A stretch of DNA of 55,035 nt from Bacteroidia bacterium (GCA_030424545.1 JAUHWL010000018.1:1-55035); one strand, 5' to 3'; shown: positions 25,333 to 34,335, counted from the first letter of the stretch. Translations and numbers: made by a program. The notes: generated by a model not told the origin, from the letters alone.

Positions 25333-27321
25333 ATGAAAAGTATTATTAGCTTCCTATTTCTTGCCACAATACTAGCGTTTCCTATCGTTGGTGCTGCTCA
25401 AGTCATAACAAATGTTAACACATCTTCGCAAAATTGCCAATGCGATACGATAAATGTAACCTTCGCGGTTACGGCCCCGTTAAACGTTGGTAATGAATTT
25501 AAGATTCAATTATCAGACAACCTCGGCCAGTTTCCAGGAACCAATATTGAAATAAATCCACTTTTGGGATTTAACGTTGGTAACTATAATATGGATGCGG
25601 TTGTTCCATGCAATACGCCTCAAGGTGTATATAAAATTAGAGTAGTTGGATCTAACCCTGTCATTGCGAGTGACACCCTTTCAAACATTATTATCGGGAG
25701 AAATCCAAATACAGATATTACCATTTATGGTACATACACGTATGCCAATGAACAACGCTTTTGTGATGGCGATACAGCCATTCTTGTAGGTGCAGCTCCG
25801 CCTTTAGGAGAAACACACCAATACCAATGGTTTAATGGTGGTAGCCCTTTAACAAATGAAATTAACGACACGTTAATTGTTACTACTTCTGGATCATATA
25901 GCGTGAGAGTTACCTTGGGTTTATGTGATGCCCTTTCTAAAGACACTATTGTAAACGCATACACACCGCCTTCAGGAATTTTTCACACACCAGATCCAAG
26001 CATCGTAGTAATAACGCCAACATCTATACGAATGTGTGAAGGAACAACAGCGTTCCTAAACGGTCCAACTCCTGTTCAACCCGGTATAGAATACAAATAC
26101 CAATGGTTAACAGATTCAATAGATCCTTTTGGAAACCCCGTATATAAACCTTTAGCAGGTGATACATTATCAACCCTACAAACGGATACGGCAGGTGTGT
26201 TTTATCTTTCAGTTTTAGAGGTAAATGGAGGTTGTGTAGACACCAATAAAGTAGGCTACTTGGTTTTTGTAGATACCATACCACAAACTTCAATTGTAAA
26301 CGTACCTTGGCCCGGACAAAGCATTCCTAGCCTTTCACTGTGTTTTGAAGATTCTACGATGCTAACGGTTGCAGACACTGTTTTTTGGCCACAATGGCAA
26401 CATCAGTGGCAAGTAAGTTATCCTCCGGGTTCTCCTTGGATTGATATCCCTGGCGATACCAATTTTTACCTTCAAGTAGACACTTCATTAATTGCAGATA
26501 CCGCAGATTATCGTTGTATCACGAGAAACCAAACTTGTACATTCGCTACCAATAGCTTGCAAGTTTTATTTGTAAACGATCCAATTTTTCAGTTCTTCCC
26601 TTCAGATTCTGTAGCTACCTGTGCAGGCGATAGTGTGCTGGTACAAATAATAGGGAATGGCCTTAATTATACATGGAGTGATGGATACATTGGTTCAAAC
26701 CGATGGATGAAAGCAGCCGGAGATTACGGTGTAGTTGCTACCGGTATTAATGGGTGTACTTCTACAGACACCTTAAAAGTGGGCATTTATGTAGTTACAG
26801 CCAATGCAGGGTCAGATCAAACCATTGCACCGGGCGAAAGCGCCCAGTTAAACGGTAGCGGTGGTGTAAGCTATTTCTGGTTTGCTGATAAACCTTCTTA
26901 TTTTAACAACCAGTTTATTTCTAACCCACTTACCCAACCTACCTCAGACACTACACTTTACTTTGTTCAGGTAACCGGACCAAACGGTTGTACTGCACTA
27001 GACTCGGTATATGTTTTTGTTGTAGATACTGCTGTAGACCCAGGTCTTTATGCAAACATTCAAAACCTAATTACACCTAACAGTGATGGGCATAATGATT
27101 TCTTAAATATTCCAGAATTGTTAGGCGATGATGCTTGCCAATTGATTGTTTTAAATCGTTGGGGAGAAGAAGTATATTCAATATTCCCATACATGAATCA
27201 ATGGAATGGTATTTCTACCGGTGGTGATGAGTTGCCTGATGGCACCTATTATTATATGGTAAAATTCGAAGATAAAATTCGATACAAAGGACCTGTAACC
27301 ATAATAAGAAACAGCAAATAA
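25333..27321 (+). CDS. T9SS type B cargo: Ig-like repeat adhesin with gliding-motility C-terminal domain
   Basis: 662 residues with signal peptide (about 1-22, MKSIISFLFLATILAFPIVG then AAQ). Repeated Ig/PKD-like modules follow, each with CxG-T/D-N-TW motifs (RFCDGDTAILVG; RMCEGTTAFLNG; SLCFEDSTMLTV; ATCAGDSVLVQI). The last 90 residues are the gliding-motility-associated C-terminal domain: NLITPNSDGHNDFLNIPE, LIVLNRWGEEVY, WNG, LPDGTYYYMV. That domain directs export by T9SS. The PorP/SprF gene starts 7 bases after its stop, the standard pairing in which SprF helps secrete or retain its neighbour. Confidence 0.93.
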   Translation: MKSIISFLFLATILAFPIVGAAQVITNVNTSSQNCQCDTINVTFAVTAPLNVGNEFKIQLSDNLGQFPGTNIEINPLLGFNVGNYNMDAVVPCNTPQGVYKIRVVGSNPVIASDTLSNIIIGRNPNTDITIYGTYTYANEQRFCDGDTAILVGAAPPLGETHQYQWFNGGSPLTNEINDTLIVTTSGSYSVRVTLGLCDALSKDTIVNAYTPPSGIFHTPDPSIVVITPTSIRMCEGTTAFLNGPTPVQPGIEYKYQWLTDSIDPFGNPVYKPLAGDTLSTLQTDTAGVFYLSVLEVNGGCVDTNKVGYLVFVDTIPQTSIVNVPWPGQSIPSLSLCFEDSTMLTVADTVFWPQWQHQWQVSYPPGSPWIDIPGDTNFYLQVDTSLIADTADYRCITRNQTCTFATNSLQVLFVNDPIFQFFPSDSVATCAGDSVLVQIIGNGLNYTWSDGYIGSNRWMKAAGDYGVVATGINGCTSTDTLKVGIYVVTANAGSDQTIAPGESAQLNGSGGVSYFWFADKPSYFNNQFISNPLTQPTSDTTLYFVQVTGPNGCTALDSVYVFVVDTAVDPGLYANIQNLITPNSDGHNDFLNIPELLGDDACQLIVLNRWGEEVYSIFPYMNQWNGISTGGDELPDGTYYYMVKFEDKIRYKGPVTIIRNSK

Positions 27322-27328
27322 GAAAACC

Positions 27329-28846
27329 ATGAAAAAACAATATATCATACTCGTATTGGCAGTATTTGCTTTTACTTTTTCAAAAGCACAACAATTGCCT
27401 TTATATAGCAATTACTTTTTTACACCTTACATTTTTAACCCAGCCATGAGCGGTGCGCAAGGTGTTACAGAAATTGCCATCCTTAATAAATCTCAGTGGT
27501 CAGACATGCAGGGCTCGCCTTCTACTTCTGCAATTGCGGCTAATGGCGATTTAAAAGACATGAAGTTTGGATGGAGTGTTTATGCGTATAATGACAAAAC
27601 AGATATTATTAGTCGTTCTGCCATTTATGGCTCATATGCTTATCACGTAAAGTTTTCTGAGAAAAATTCATTAAGCTTGGGTATTTCGGCAGGCTATTTA
27701 AACAATGCCATAGATGCAAGCAACATTCGTGTAGATGATAAGTTTGACCCCATTTTGTCTACCAATCTTACCGATGGTGGACAATTTGATATGAACTTTG
27801 GTGTTGCCTTACACTTAGGCGATTTCATGATTGGCGCATCTGTACCGCAAATGTTAGGTTCATCTGTAACCTACTCAGACAACTTTGATAGCCCCATTCA
27901 ATATCAACTAATTCGCCACTACATTGTACAAACTCAGTACGATTGGAGATTGCAAAATGATAGAATGAAATTGTCTCCTTTTATTGTTATGCGCGCTGCA
28001 GACGGAGTAAAACCTCAAGTAGATGCTGGATTAATGTTTGATTACACTCAATTCTTTTTTGTTGGCGCATCTTACAGAAGCAGCTATGCTGTTGCAGCTA
28101 ATGTTGGCGTACACCTTACTGAAAATTTAACCTTTGGATATGCTCATGACTTCTCTACAAGCGAGTACGCAAGTTCTCTTGGAGGATCAAACGAAATTAT
28201 GTTGAGATGGAGATTTGGTACAAGCAAAAAAGATAAGCGTCTTGAAAATGAAATTAAAAAACTAAAAGACAAACAAAACAGATCTTCTGAAGAAACAGAA
28301 GAAATGATTAATGAGCGTTTGGATGAGTTTAAAGATGAAATTAGAAGAGACAACGCCAAAACAATGGAGGAGCAGAAAAAAGAGGTTATGAATGAAGTTA
28401 TGGTTCTTTACGATCCTAACAACCCAAATAACCCAAATGCTAACCGTCAAAATCCAAACAATCAAAATCCGAATAACAACAACCCAAATAACAACGTAAA
28501 TCCTAATAATCAGAACCCAAACAACCAGAATAATCAAAATACCACCCCTCCTAAAAACACGGTTATTAAAGGTTATGATGCGCAAACGTACCCAAGCAAT
28601 GTGCAACCTGGTTCTAGCGGATATTATGTTACAGCGGGTGTATTTGGAAGCGAAAACAACGCCTTCAAACTAATTAAGAGATTAGAGGCCCAAGGCATTG
28701 ATGTAAAAATGTTCCGTGATAGTGGTAACGGTATGTTCTACGTTTTTGTAATGAAGTTTAGCAACTACGCTCAAGCACAACAAGCCAAAGATTCTGGTCT
28801 TAATGGCCAATATAATGGCAAACTTTGGGTAAAAGTGGTAGAATAA
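27329..28846 (+). CDS. PorP/SprF outer-membrane protein fused to a coiled coil, Asn/Pro linker and SPOR-like domain
   Basis: 505 residues. Signal peptide (MKKQYIILVLAVFAFTFSKAQ), then the PorP/SprF barrel to about 300, with the signature QLPLYSNYFFTPYIFNPAMSG. A charged helix at about 300-358 is probably a coiled coil. Residues 362-404 are almost only Asn, Pro and Gln. The last 75 (431-505) resemble a SPOR domain: GYYVTAGVFGSENNAFKLIKRL, then FYVFVMKFSNYAQA. Ordinary SprF ends after the barrel. If the C-terminus is periplasmic, the SPOR part could bind peptidoglycan. Co-transcribed with the cargo and closed by a strong terminator. Confidence 0.9.
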   Translation: MKKQYIILVLAVFAFTFSKAQQLPLYSNYFFTPYIFNPAMSGAQGVTEIAILNKSQWSDMQGSPSTSAIAANGDLKDMKFGWSVYAYNDKTDIISRSAIYGSYAYHVKFSEKNSLSLGISAGYLNNAIDASNIRVDDKFDPILSTNLTDGGQFDMNFGVALHLGDFMIGASVPQMLGSSVTYSDNFDSPIQYQLIRHYIVQTQYDWRLQNDRMKLSPFIVMRAADGVKPQVDAGLMFDYTQFFFVGASYRSSYAVAANVGVHLTENLTFGYAHDFSTSEYASSLGGSNEIMLRWRFGTSKKDKRLENEIKKLKDKQNRSSEETEEMINERLDEFKDEIRRDNAKTMEEQKKEVMNEVMVLYDPNNPNNPNANRQNPNNQNPNNNNPNNNVNPNNQNPNNQNNQNTTPPKNTVIKGYDAQTYPSNVQPGSSGYYVTAGVFGSENNAFKLIKRLEAQGIDVKMFRDSGNGMFYVFVMKFSNYAQAQQAKDSGLNGQYNGKLWVKVVE

Positions 28847-28865
28847 CAAAACCCATTTATAAAAT

Positions 28866-28903
28866 AAAAAGGGGCTGCTTTTTGATTAAAGCAGCCCCTT
28901 TTT
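28866..28903. terminator. Bidirectional rho-independent terminator
   Basis: A 16-bp perfect inverted repeat (28866-28881 with 28888-28903) around the GC core GGGGCTGC / GCAGCCCC, with A and T runs on the flanks so that it can work for both the SprF gene and the converging mlaF gene. Confidence 0.9.
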
Positions 28904-28919
28904 ATTATTACAATAAGAA

Positions 28920-29684
28920 TTAAACTCCTTTTCTTAAAGCGTCTTTAACCTTTTTAAATAGGCTAGACCGGAAAACATAATCTACTATGTCTTGATTATC
29001 CGAGTTTAAAATATCGTCTTTACTACCCTCCCACGCTTTTACACCATCTTTTAAAAACAATACTTTATCTCCAATTTCCAAAACGCTGTTCATGTCGTGC
29101 GTATTAACCACTGTGGTTATACCAAACTCATGCGTAATTTCACGAATAAGGCTATCAATTACAATCGATGTTTCTGGATCTAATCCAGAATTTGGTTCAT
29201 CACAAAAAAGATATTTTGGATTCATAGAAATGGCTCTTGCAATGGCCACTCTTTTTTGCATTCCCCCACTAATTTGGGCAGGAAACCTATCGTGTGCTGT
29301 TTTTAAATCAACGCGTTCTAGACAAAACTCTGCTCTTTCTTTCTTCTCTGCGGCAGACATATCACTAAAAATATTCAGTGGGAACATTACATTCTCAAGC
29401 ACGGTAGAAGAATCAAACAACGCACCTCCTTGAAAAACCATACCTATTTCTTGGCGTAACTTATTTCGTTGTTTTTTATCCATTTCCGAAATCTTTTTGC
29501 CGCTAAATAGTATTTCGCCATGATCTGATTGATATAGGCCCAAAACACTTTTTAAAAAAACAGTTTTTCCAGAACCACTTCTTCCAATAATTAAATTGGT
29601 TTTACCTTTTTCAAAAACGGCATCTATGCCTTTCAGCACATAATTCTCACCAAACGATTTTTCTAAACCTTCTATTTGAATCAT
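28920..29684 (-). CDS. mlaF: ABC ATPase of the Mla lipid-transport system
   Basis: 254 residues. Walker A GRSGSGKT 34-41, Q-loop Q85, signature ISGGMQKR 138-145, Walker B YLFCDEP 158-164, and a switch His in VVNTHDM. The Mla-type run of GGALFDSSTVLENVMFPL is characteristic. It powers phospholipid movement between the membranes through MlaE and an MCE protein. It starts 1 base after the mlaE stop. No MCE (mlaD) gene follows; its other side is a terminator. Confidence 0.92.
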   Translation of the reverse strand: MIQIEGLEKSFGENYVLKGIDAVFEKGKTNLIIGRSGSGKTVFLKSVLGLYQSDHGEILFSGKKISEMDKKQRNKLRQEIGMVFQGGALFDSSTVLENVMFPLNIFSDMSAAEKKERAEFCLERVDLKTAHDRFPAQISGGMQKRVAIARAISMNPKYLFCDEPNSGLDPETSIVIDSLIREITHEFGITTVVNTHDMNSVLEIGDKVLFLKDGVKAWEGSKDDILNSDNQDIVDYVFRSSLFKKVKDALRKGV

Positions 29685-29685
29685 A

Positions 29686-30432
29686 TCAACTTAATAAAAT
29701 ATCGGTTAGAAAATAATTGGCTACGATTATGGCCACACTGCTATTAACAACAGCAGCGGTACTAGCGGTACCCACATCTATGGCTCCACCTTTTACTGTG
29801 TACCCAAAAAATGCAGAAATAGAAGAAATTAAGAATGCAAAAATGACAGTTTTTATTAGTGCATAGGCAATATAAAAAGGAATAAAACCCAATTTAAGTC
29901 CATATTCAAAATCGGCCATAGAAATCATTCCTGTTAAATCTCCTGCAAAAACACCGCCTACTAACCCTAAAAATATACTGATTATAATAAGTATGGGATT
30001 AAAAAAAATGGCTGCTGCAATTTTAGGTAGAATTAAATAGGAGGCACTATTTATGCCCATTACGTCTAGCGCATCTATTTGCTCTGTAACACGCATTGTA
30101 CCAATTGTTGAGGCTATATTAGAACCTACTTTTCCTGCTAAGATTAAGCTTATCATGGTTGGGCTAAACTCCAAAATAATAGATTCTCTTGTTGCCAAAG
30201 CAATATAATAATCGGGAATAAGCGGGTCTTCTAAATTTAATGCTGTTTGTATGGTTACAACTGCGCCAACAAATAGAGAGATTATAGCAACAATCCCTAC
30301 CGAGTCAAGCCCTAAGTGGTCTATCTCTCGCCAAACATTCTTTCTAAATTCACTCCAGCGCTCTGGTTTTCTAAACACACGCAACATCAATAGTGCGTAT
30401 GTACCCATCCCGTTAAATAATCCGTAAATCAT
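29686..30432 (-). CDS. mlaE: MlaE-family lipid-transport permease
   Basis: 248 residues with five to six membrane helices. MlaE signatures: VGIVAIISLFVGAVVTIQTA, LILAGKVGSNIASTIGTMRVTEQIDALDVMG, and FGYTVKGGAIDVG near the end. Partner of the adjacent MlaF in retrograde or anterograde phospholipid transport for outer-membrane asymmetry. Divergent from the small lipoprotein gene across 75 bases; a TTTTAAA-centred inverted repeat (ATCATT/AATGAT) lies in that gap. Confidence 0.92.
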   Translation of the reverse strand: MIYGLFNGMGTYALLMLRVFRKPERWSEFRKNVWREIDHLGLDSVGIVAIISLFVGAVVTIQTALNLEDPLIPDYYIALATRESIILEFSPTMISLILAGKVGSNIASTIGTMRVTEQIDALDVMGINSASYLILPKIAAAIFFNPILIIISIFLGLVGGVFAGDLTGMISMADFEYGLKLGFIPFYIAYALIKTVIFAFLISSISAFFGYTVKGGAIDVGTASTAAVVNSSVAIIVANYFLTDILLS

Positions 30433-30493
30433 GCCGCTAAAATAACATCATTTTAAATGATTTTGCCGCCCATGTTAAAACTTGCAAAGCCTT

Positions 30494-30501
30494 TATATTC
30501 G
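30494..30501 (+). promoter_or_regulatory. -7 box TATATTCG just before the small lipoprotein
   Basis: TATATTCG ends only 6 bases before the ATG at 30508, so the transcript would have almost no leader. It also argues against the longer frame starting at 30457. Confidence 0.5.
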
Positions 30502-30507
30502 CGAGGT

Positions 30508-30648
30508 ATGAAACTCTTTTTTTTACACGCTAAAAAACTGCTTGTTGCCCTAATATTATTGGGCGCAATTACTGCTTGCGGTGCTGGCAAAGGCTGCGAC
30601 TGCCCTAGCTTTAAGGTTAATGTTGAATTAAATTTTGATGATGTTTAA
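30508..30648 (+). CDS. Tiny Cys-rich lipoprotein (46 residues)
   Basis: The ATG at 30508 gives MKLFFLHAKKLLVALILLG then AITAC, a textbook lipobox with C26. Only about 20 residues remain after cleavage (GAGKGCDCPSFKVN...), with two further Cys as CDC. Similar tiny lipoproteins ending in a CDCP-F motif seem common in Bacteroidota (memory, not searched). Its TAA overlaps the start of the SprT-like gene, so it leads that operon. Function unknown. Confidence 0.7.
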   Translation: MKLFFLHAKKLLVALILLGAITACGAGKGCDCPSFKVNVELNFDDV

Positions 30649-31252
30649 TCAGCTAGAACCCTTTTTGCCCAATAACACAATTTTGCTTGTACAAGAATTA
30701 TTGCAAGGAGAAAACTATCATCTTATTGTTACCAAACCGCGCAAAACCAAGCATGGCGATTTTACTCCGCATAAAAAAAATGGCATTCATCAAATTACAG
30801 TAAACGGAAACTTAAACGAATATGCTTTTCTCATAACTTTAATACATGAAATTGCACACTTAAAAATTTGGAATACACATAAAAATAAAGTTCAGCCGCA
30901 CGGCCAAGAATGGAAAAACTTATACGGACAATTGCTGGTAAACTTTACCGATAAAGACATTTTTCCGGCAGAATTAGAATTGGCCATTAAAGCGCACATC
31001 AATAACCCGAAATATGCAAGTTGTGCCGACCCTACCCTAACCTTGGCATTACGCAAATACGATGATAAACCAGACCAAACACTGCTAAACGAATTGCCTT
31101 TGGGCACCGAATTTATTTTAGGAAACAGGCATTTTAAATTGGATAAAAAATTACGCACGCGCTACATTTGCACAGATTTAAACAATGGCAAAAAATACCG
31201 TGTGCACGGATTAGCCGAAGTTAAACGGAAATCAGCCACTCAATTGAGTTAA
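30641..31252 (+). CDS. SprT-like zinc metalloprotease-domain protein
   Basis: 203 residues from the ATG at 30641 (MFNQLEPFLPNN); an adjacent ATG at 30638 is equally possible. HEIAH at 69-73, with a further His in PHGQEW near 90, forms a gluzincin-type site as in SprT/Spartan. The C-terminal part (NRHFKLDKKLRTRYICTDLNNGKKYRVHGLAEV) resembles the zinc-ribbon end of SprT proteins but has only one Cys in that stretch, so that finger is probably lost. Possible DNA-protein crosslink or general proteolysis; not proven. Overlaps the lipoprotein gene and precedes purK by 13 bases. Confidence 0.82.
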   Translation: MFNQLEPFLPNNTILLVQELLQGENYHLIVTKPRKTKHGDFTPHKKNGIHQITVNGNLNEYAFLITLIHEIAHLKIWNTHKNKVQPHGQEWKNLYGQLLVNFTDKDIFPAELELAIKAHINNPKYASCADPTLTLALRKYDDKPDQTLLNELPLGTEFILGNRHFKLDKKLRTRYICTDLNNGKKYRVHGLAEVKRKSATQLS

Positions 31253-31265
31253 TTCACTTTATAAA

Positions 31266-32435
31266 ATGAATAAAAATTACTTTTCTACAGACATTACTTT
31301 AGGCGTTTTAGGCGGTGGCCAATTGGGTAAAATGCTGCTTACAGAAACCCGTAAATATGATATAAACACATACGTACTAGACCCCAGTTCGCAGGCTCCT
31401 TGCCGTGTTGGTTGCAACAAGTTTTTTCAAGGCAAACTAAATAGCTTTGATGATGTGTACAATTTTGGCAAAGGCGTAGATATATTAACCATAGAGATAG
31501 AACACGTAAATGTAGAGGCGCTAGAACGCTTAGAAAAAGAAGGTGTAAAAGTGCACCCAAAACCTTCGCTACTGCGCATTATACAAAACAAGGCGAGGCA
31601 AAAAACATTTTACCAAGAGCACAACATACCCACATCTAATTTTACAGTTTTTAACACAAAGCAAGAAGTAATTGCTGCCGCAGAAACTGCAAAACTGCAA
31701 TTTCCGTTTGTTTGGAAAAGTGCCGAAGGTGGTTATGATGGATTTGGTGTAAGTGTTGTAAAATCGAATGCCGATTTAGAAACAATAGGCGAAGGCCCTT
31801 GCATTGTAGAAGACTACGTTCCGTTTGAAAAAGAATTGGCCGTAATTGTTGCGCGAAATACCGATGGCGAAATAAAAACCTATCCGGCTGTTGAAATGGA
31901 ATTTCACCCTACAGCAAACCAAGTAGAATATGTTTTGTGCCCCGCCACAATTTCTGATGCACATAAAAAGCTAGCCGAAAAAATTGCCATTGATACGGCA
32001 TCGGCACTTAACCTTACCGGCTTACTGGCGGTAGAAATGTTTCTAACAAAAGATGGCCAAATTTTAGTAAACGAAGCGGCACCAAGAACACACAACAGCG
32101 GGCATCTTACCATAGAAAACAACTATACTAACCAGTTTGAACAACATTTAAGAGCGGTTTTAAATCTACCACTTGGCAGCACACAAATTAAAACCCCTGC
32201 GGTAATGGCCAATTTAGTTGGCGATGCAAACTACACCGGTAATGTGCAATACCAAGGCTATACAGATTTAATGGCCATGCCCGGTGTAAACATTCATATT
32301 TACGGTAAAAAAGAAACGCGCCCCTTTAGAAAAATGGGCCACGTTACGGTAATTGGAAGTACTTTAGAAGATGCTCGTACATTAGCCGAGCAAGCAAAAA
32401 ATAGCATTCGCGTAATAAGCGTTAAAAGAGATTAA
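31266..32435 (+). CDS. purK: N5-carboxyaminoimidazole ribonucleotide synthase PurK
   Basis: 389 residues, ATP-grasp enzyme. GVLGGGQLGKML at the N-terminus, VWKSAEGGYDGFGV in the ATP-binding loop, VNEAAPRTHNSGHLTIE in the active site. It makes N5-CAIR from AIR, ATP and bicarbonate, which the next gene, purE, converts to CAIR. Spacing to purE is 44 bases. Confidence 0.97.
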   Translation: MNKNYFSTDITLGVLGGGQLGKMLLTETRKYDINTYVLDPSSQAPCRVGCNKFFQGKLNSFDDVYNFGKGVDILTIEIEHVNVEALERLEKEGVKVHPKPSLLRIIQNKARQKTFYQEHNIPTSNFTVFNTKQEVIAAAETAKLQFPFVWKSAEGGYDGFGVSVVKSNADLETIGEGPCIVEDYVPFEKELAVIVARNTDGEIKTYPAVEMEFHPTANQVEYVLCPATISDAHKKLAEKIAIDTASALNLTGLLAVEMFLTKDGQILVNEAAPRTHNSGHLTIENNYTNQFEQHLRAVLNLPLGSTQIKTPAVMANLVGDANYTGNVQYQGYTDLMAMPGVNIHIYGKKETRPFRKMGHVTVIGSTLEDARTLAEQAKNSIRVISVKRD

Positions 32436-32479
32436 AAGAAAACAACTAGATGTAAATATCTAGCTAAACAGATACCACA

Positions 32480-32953
32480 ATGATTGGAATAATAATGGGA
32501 AGCAAAAGCGATTTGCCCATCATGCAACAAGCGGCAGATGTGCTTAAAGAATTAGGCGTTGCTTTTGAAATTACAATTGTAAGCGCGCATCGCACACCAG
32601 AGCGCATGTTTGAATATGCCAAAAACGCCCATACACGCGGTTTAAAAGCAATTATTGCTGGAGCTGGTGGTGCTGCACATTTACCTGGCATGGTGGCTAG
32701 CTTAACTCCGCTACCTGTAATTGGTGTTCCGGTAAAATCTAGAAACAGCATAGATGGTTGGGATAGCGTTTTATCTATACTGCAAATGCCCAGCGGAGTG
32801 CCTGTGGCAACAGTTGCCTTAGATGGTGCCACAAACGCAGGAATTCTTGCCGCACAAATTGTGGGTAGTGCCGATGACAATATCTTGCAAAATATTATTG
32901 CTTACAAAGAAGGTTTAAAAACCAAGGTGATGAAAAGTATTGAAGAGATGTAA
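32480..32953 (+). CDS. purE: N5-CAIR mutase PurE
   Basis: 157 residues, class I PurE. The signature IIMGSKSDLPIMQQA, the active-site SAHRTPERM with its conserved His, and AGGAAHLPGMVASLTPLPVIGVP are complete. It interconverts N5-CAIR and CAIR in purine synthesis. Ends the lipoprotein-sprT-purK-purE run at a strong terminator. Confidence 0.97.
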   Translation: MIGIIMGSKSDLPIMQQAADVLKELGVAFEITIVSAHRTPERMFEYAKNAHTRGLKAIIAGAGGAAHLPGMVASLTPLPVIGVPVKSRNSIDGWDSVLSILQMPSGVPVATVALDGATNAGILAAQIVGSADDNILQNIIAYKEGLKTKVMKSIEEM

Positions 32954-32970
32954 AATATATTACACATAAA

Positions 32971-33001
32971 AAAGGGCGGAATTTTTAAAATTCCGCCCTT
33001 T
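32971..33001. terminator. Bidirectional rho-independent terminator
   Basis: Perfect 15-bp inverted repeat around one central base: the arm with AAGGGCGGAATTTT at 32971-32985 pairs with 32987-33001. A and T runs flank it, so it serves purE and the converging small gene at 33018. Confidence 0.9.
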
Positions 33002-33017
33002 TGTTTTAAAGCTATTT

Positions 33018-33401
33018 CTAGGTGTACCTTTCTAAAAAGCTCATATACTTTTCGCGCATTTCTTGGTACAATTTTATATAGATCTGCATTTCTTCACGTT
33101 CACTTCTGTGCTCTGCAAAAAGCACATTGTCCGTTTCTATGGTTTGGTCAGAACTAAAGTTACTTAGCTTGGCATCTCGTAACCTAAATTTATGTTTCAA
33201 TTCGTCTGTTACTTCTCGCTGGCGAATTATTTTGTTTTGAAAAACTTCTACTTCGGCCATGGCCGCTCTATCTAAATTTGGAACAACTTCTTCTAAGCGT
33301 TCTTCAAAAACATCCAACTGCATTTCAAAGAATTTTAGCTCATTCATCCACAATTTGTGATCAAAGTGAAAGTCGCTAATTCGCACATTTTCTTTTACCA
33401 T
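33018..33401 (-). CDS. Small helical coiled-coil protein, unknown function
   Basis: 127 residues, almost entirely helical and charged. It has two heptad-like stretches (about 16-45 and 50-75) and ends in EMREKYMSFLERYT. No signal peptide, Cys or enzyme motif. A soluble cytoplasmic coiled-coil protein; family not recognised. Located after a terminator of the LytTR gene and converging with purE. Confidence 0.75.
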   Translation of the reverse strand: MVKENVRISDFHFDHKLWMNELKFFEMQLDVFEERLEEVVPNLDRAAMAEVEVFQNKIIRQREVTDELKHKFRLRDAKLSNFSSDQTIETDNVLFAEHRSEREEMQIYIKLYQEMREKYMSFLERYT

Positions 33402-33450
33402 AATTCCTATTCTTAAAGGTTTAAACTAATTCTAAAAACAGCATTAAGGT

Positions 33451-33481
33451 ACAAAAAAACGGCCATGAAAATCATGACCGT
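33451..33481 (-). terminator. Rho-independent terminator after the LytTR regulator
   Basis: ACGGCCATGA 33459-33468 pairs with TCATGACCGT 33472-33481 (one mismatch). Read on the minus strand it is followed by a run of seven T at 33458-33453 and beyond, 9 bases after the regulator stop. Confidence 0.75.
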
Positions 33482-33490
33482 TGTTGTTTT

Positions 33491-34246
33491 TTACATGCTT
33501 CTGAGCAAGGTTACAAGCTGCTCTTTCTTCCTGTTCGCTACGGGTATTCGGCTTCCATCTTCCATAATTACATAGCCGCCATCGCTCTGTACATAGCGCT
33601 TTACGTAATTCATGTTTATTAGGTGAGATTTGTGTATACGTTCAAAGTTGTAATCGGTAAGCATGCCATCAAATTCTTTAAGTGTTTTAGAGGCCAACAT
33701 GGTTTTGCCTGTTACCAAAAAAAACTGTGTGTAGTTACTGCTACTCTCGCAACGGGTAATGTCAGACACTTTAAAAACGTGCAATCCATCCGAACTAGGA
33801 ATCACAATTTTTTTAGGCGAATCTGCCGCTTGACGAATGTTTTCTAACAAAACACTCAACTTTGGCGATGGATCTACATCGCGTTTTGCTTCTACTTTTC
33901 TAACGGCTTTTACCAGTTCTTCTGGGTCTATTGGTTTTAACAAGTAATCTGATGCCGAAAATTTAATGGCTTTAATGGCGTACTCATCATGAGCCGTGAT
34001 AAAAATAATTTCAGGTAATCGCTCGCCTGTTGCCCCCAATCTATCTAACAAGGTAAAACCATCATCGCCCGCTAAGTTTATATCTAAAAAAAGAAGGTCA
34101 GGTTTATTTTCTTCGCAAAACACAAAAGCGTCTTCTACATTTTCTGCTTCTCCGGTAATTTCTATTTCTGGGCAAAACAATCCAAGTTTTCCTCTTAAGG
34201 CTTCTCGGCTGTTTTGTTCATCATCTATAATAAGTGCTTTTAACAT
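33491..34246 (-). CDS. LytTR-type response regulator
   Basis: 251 residues. Receiver domain 1-120 with acidic D8/D9, phospho-acceptor D55 in LLFLDINLAGDDG, T84 and K104 in YLLKP. LytTR DNA-binding domain at about 145-251 (IVIPSSDGLHVFKVSDITRCES; FERIHKSHLINMNYVKRY). It acts as a transcription regulator driven by the histidine kinase 89 bases upstream. Targets unknown; the divergently transcribed barrel and HHH genes are natural candidates. Confidence 0.95.
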   Translation of the reverse strand: MLKALIIDDEQNSREALRGKLGLFCPEIEITGEAENVEDAFVFCEENKPDLLFLDINLAGDDGFTLLDRLGATGERLPEIIFITAHDEYAIKAIKFSASDYLLKPIDPEELVKAVRKVEAKRDVDPSPKLSVLLENIRQAADSPKKIVIPSSDGLHVFKVSDITRCESSSNYTQFFLVTGKTMLASKTLKEFDGMLTDYNFERIHKSHLINMNYVKRYVQSDGGYVIMEDGSRIPVANRKKEQLVTLLRSM

Positions 34247-34335
34247 GATCTAGGTAATTTGTTCTCGCTAACGAATGTACTATAATGCTTAACGTGTAAT
34301 GTACTGCATTTATTTAAAAGGTACTTTTTTTGATT

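Noticed and set aside
28415-28540. DNA tandem repeat in the Asn/Pro linker of the SprF fusion
   Set aside because: The repetition is irregular at DNA level and follows from the Asn-Pro-Asn coding; treated as a protein linker, not a separate repeat.
30457-30507. Longer N-terminus for the tiny lipoprotein
   Set aside because: It would place the start upstream of the TATATTCG promoter box and put 17 residues before the signal segment.
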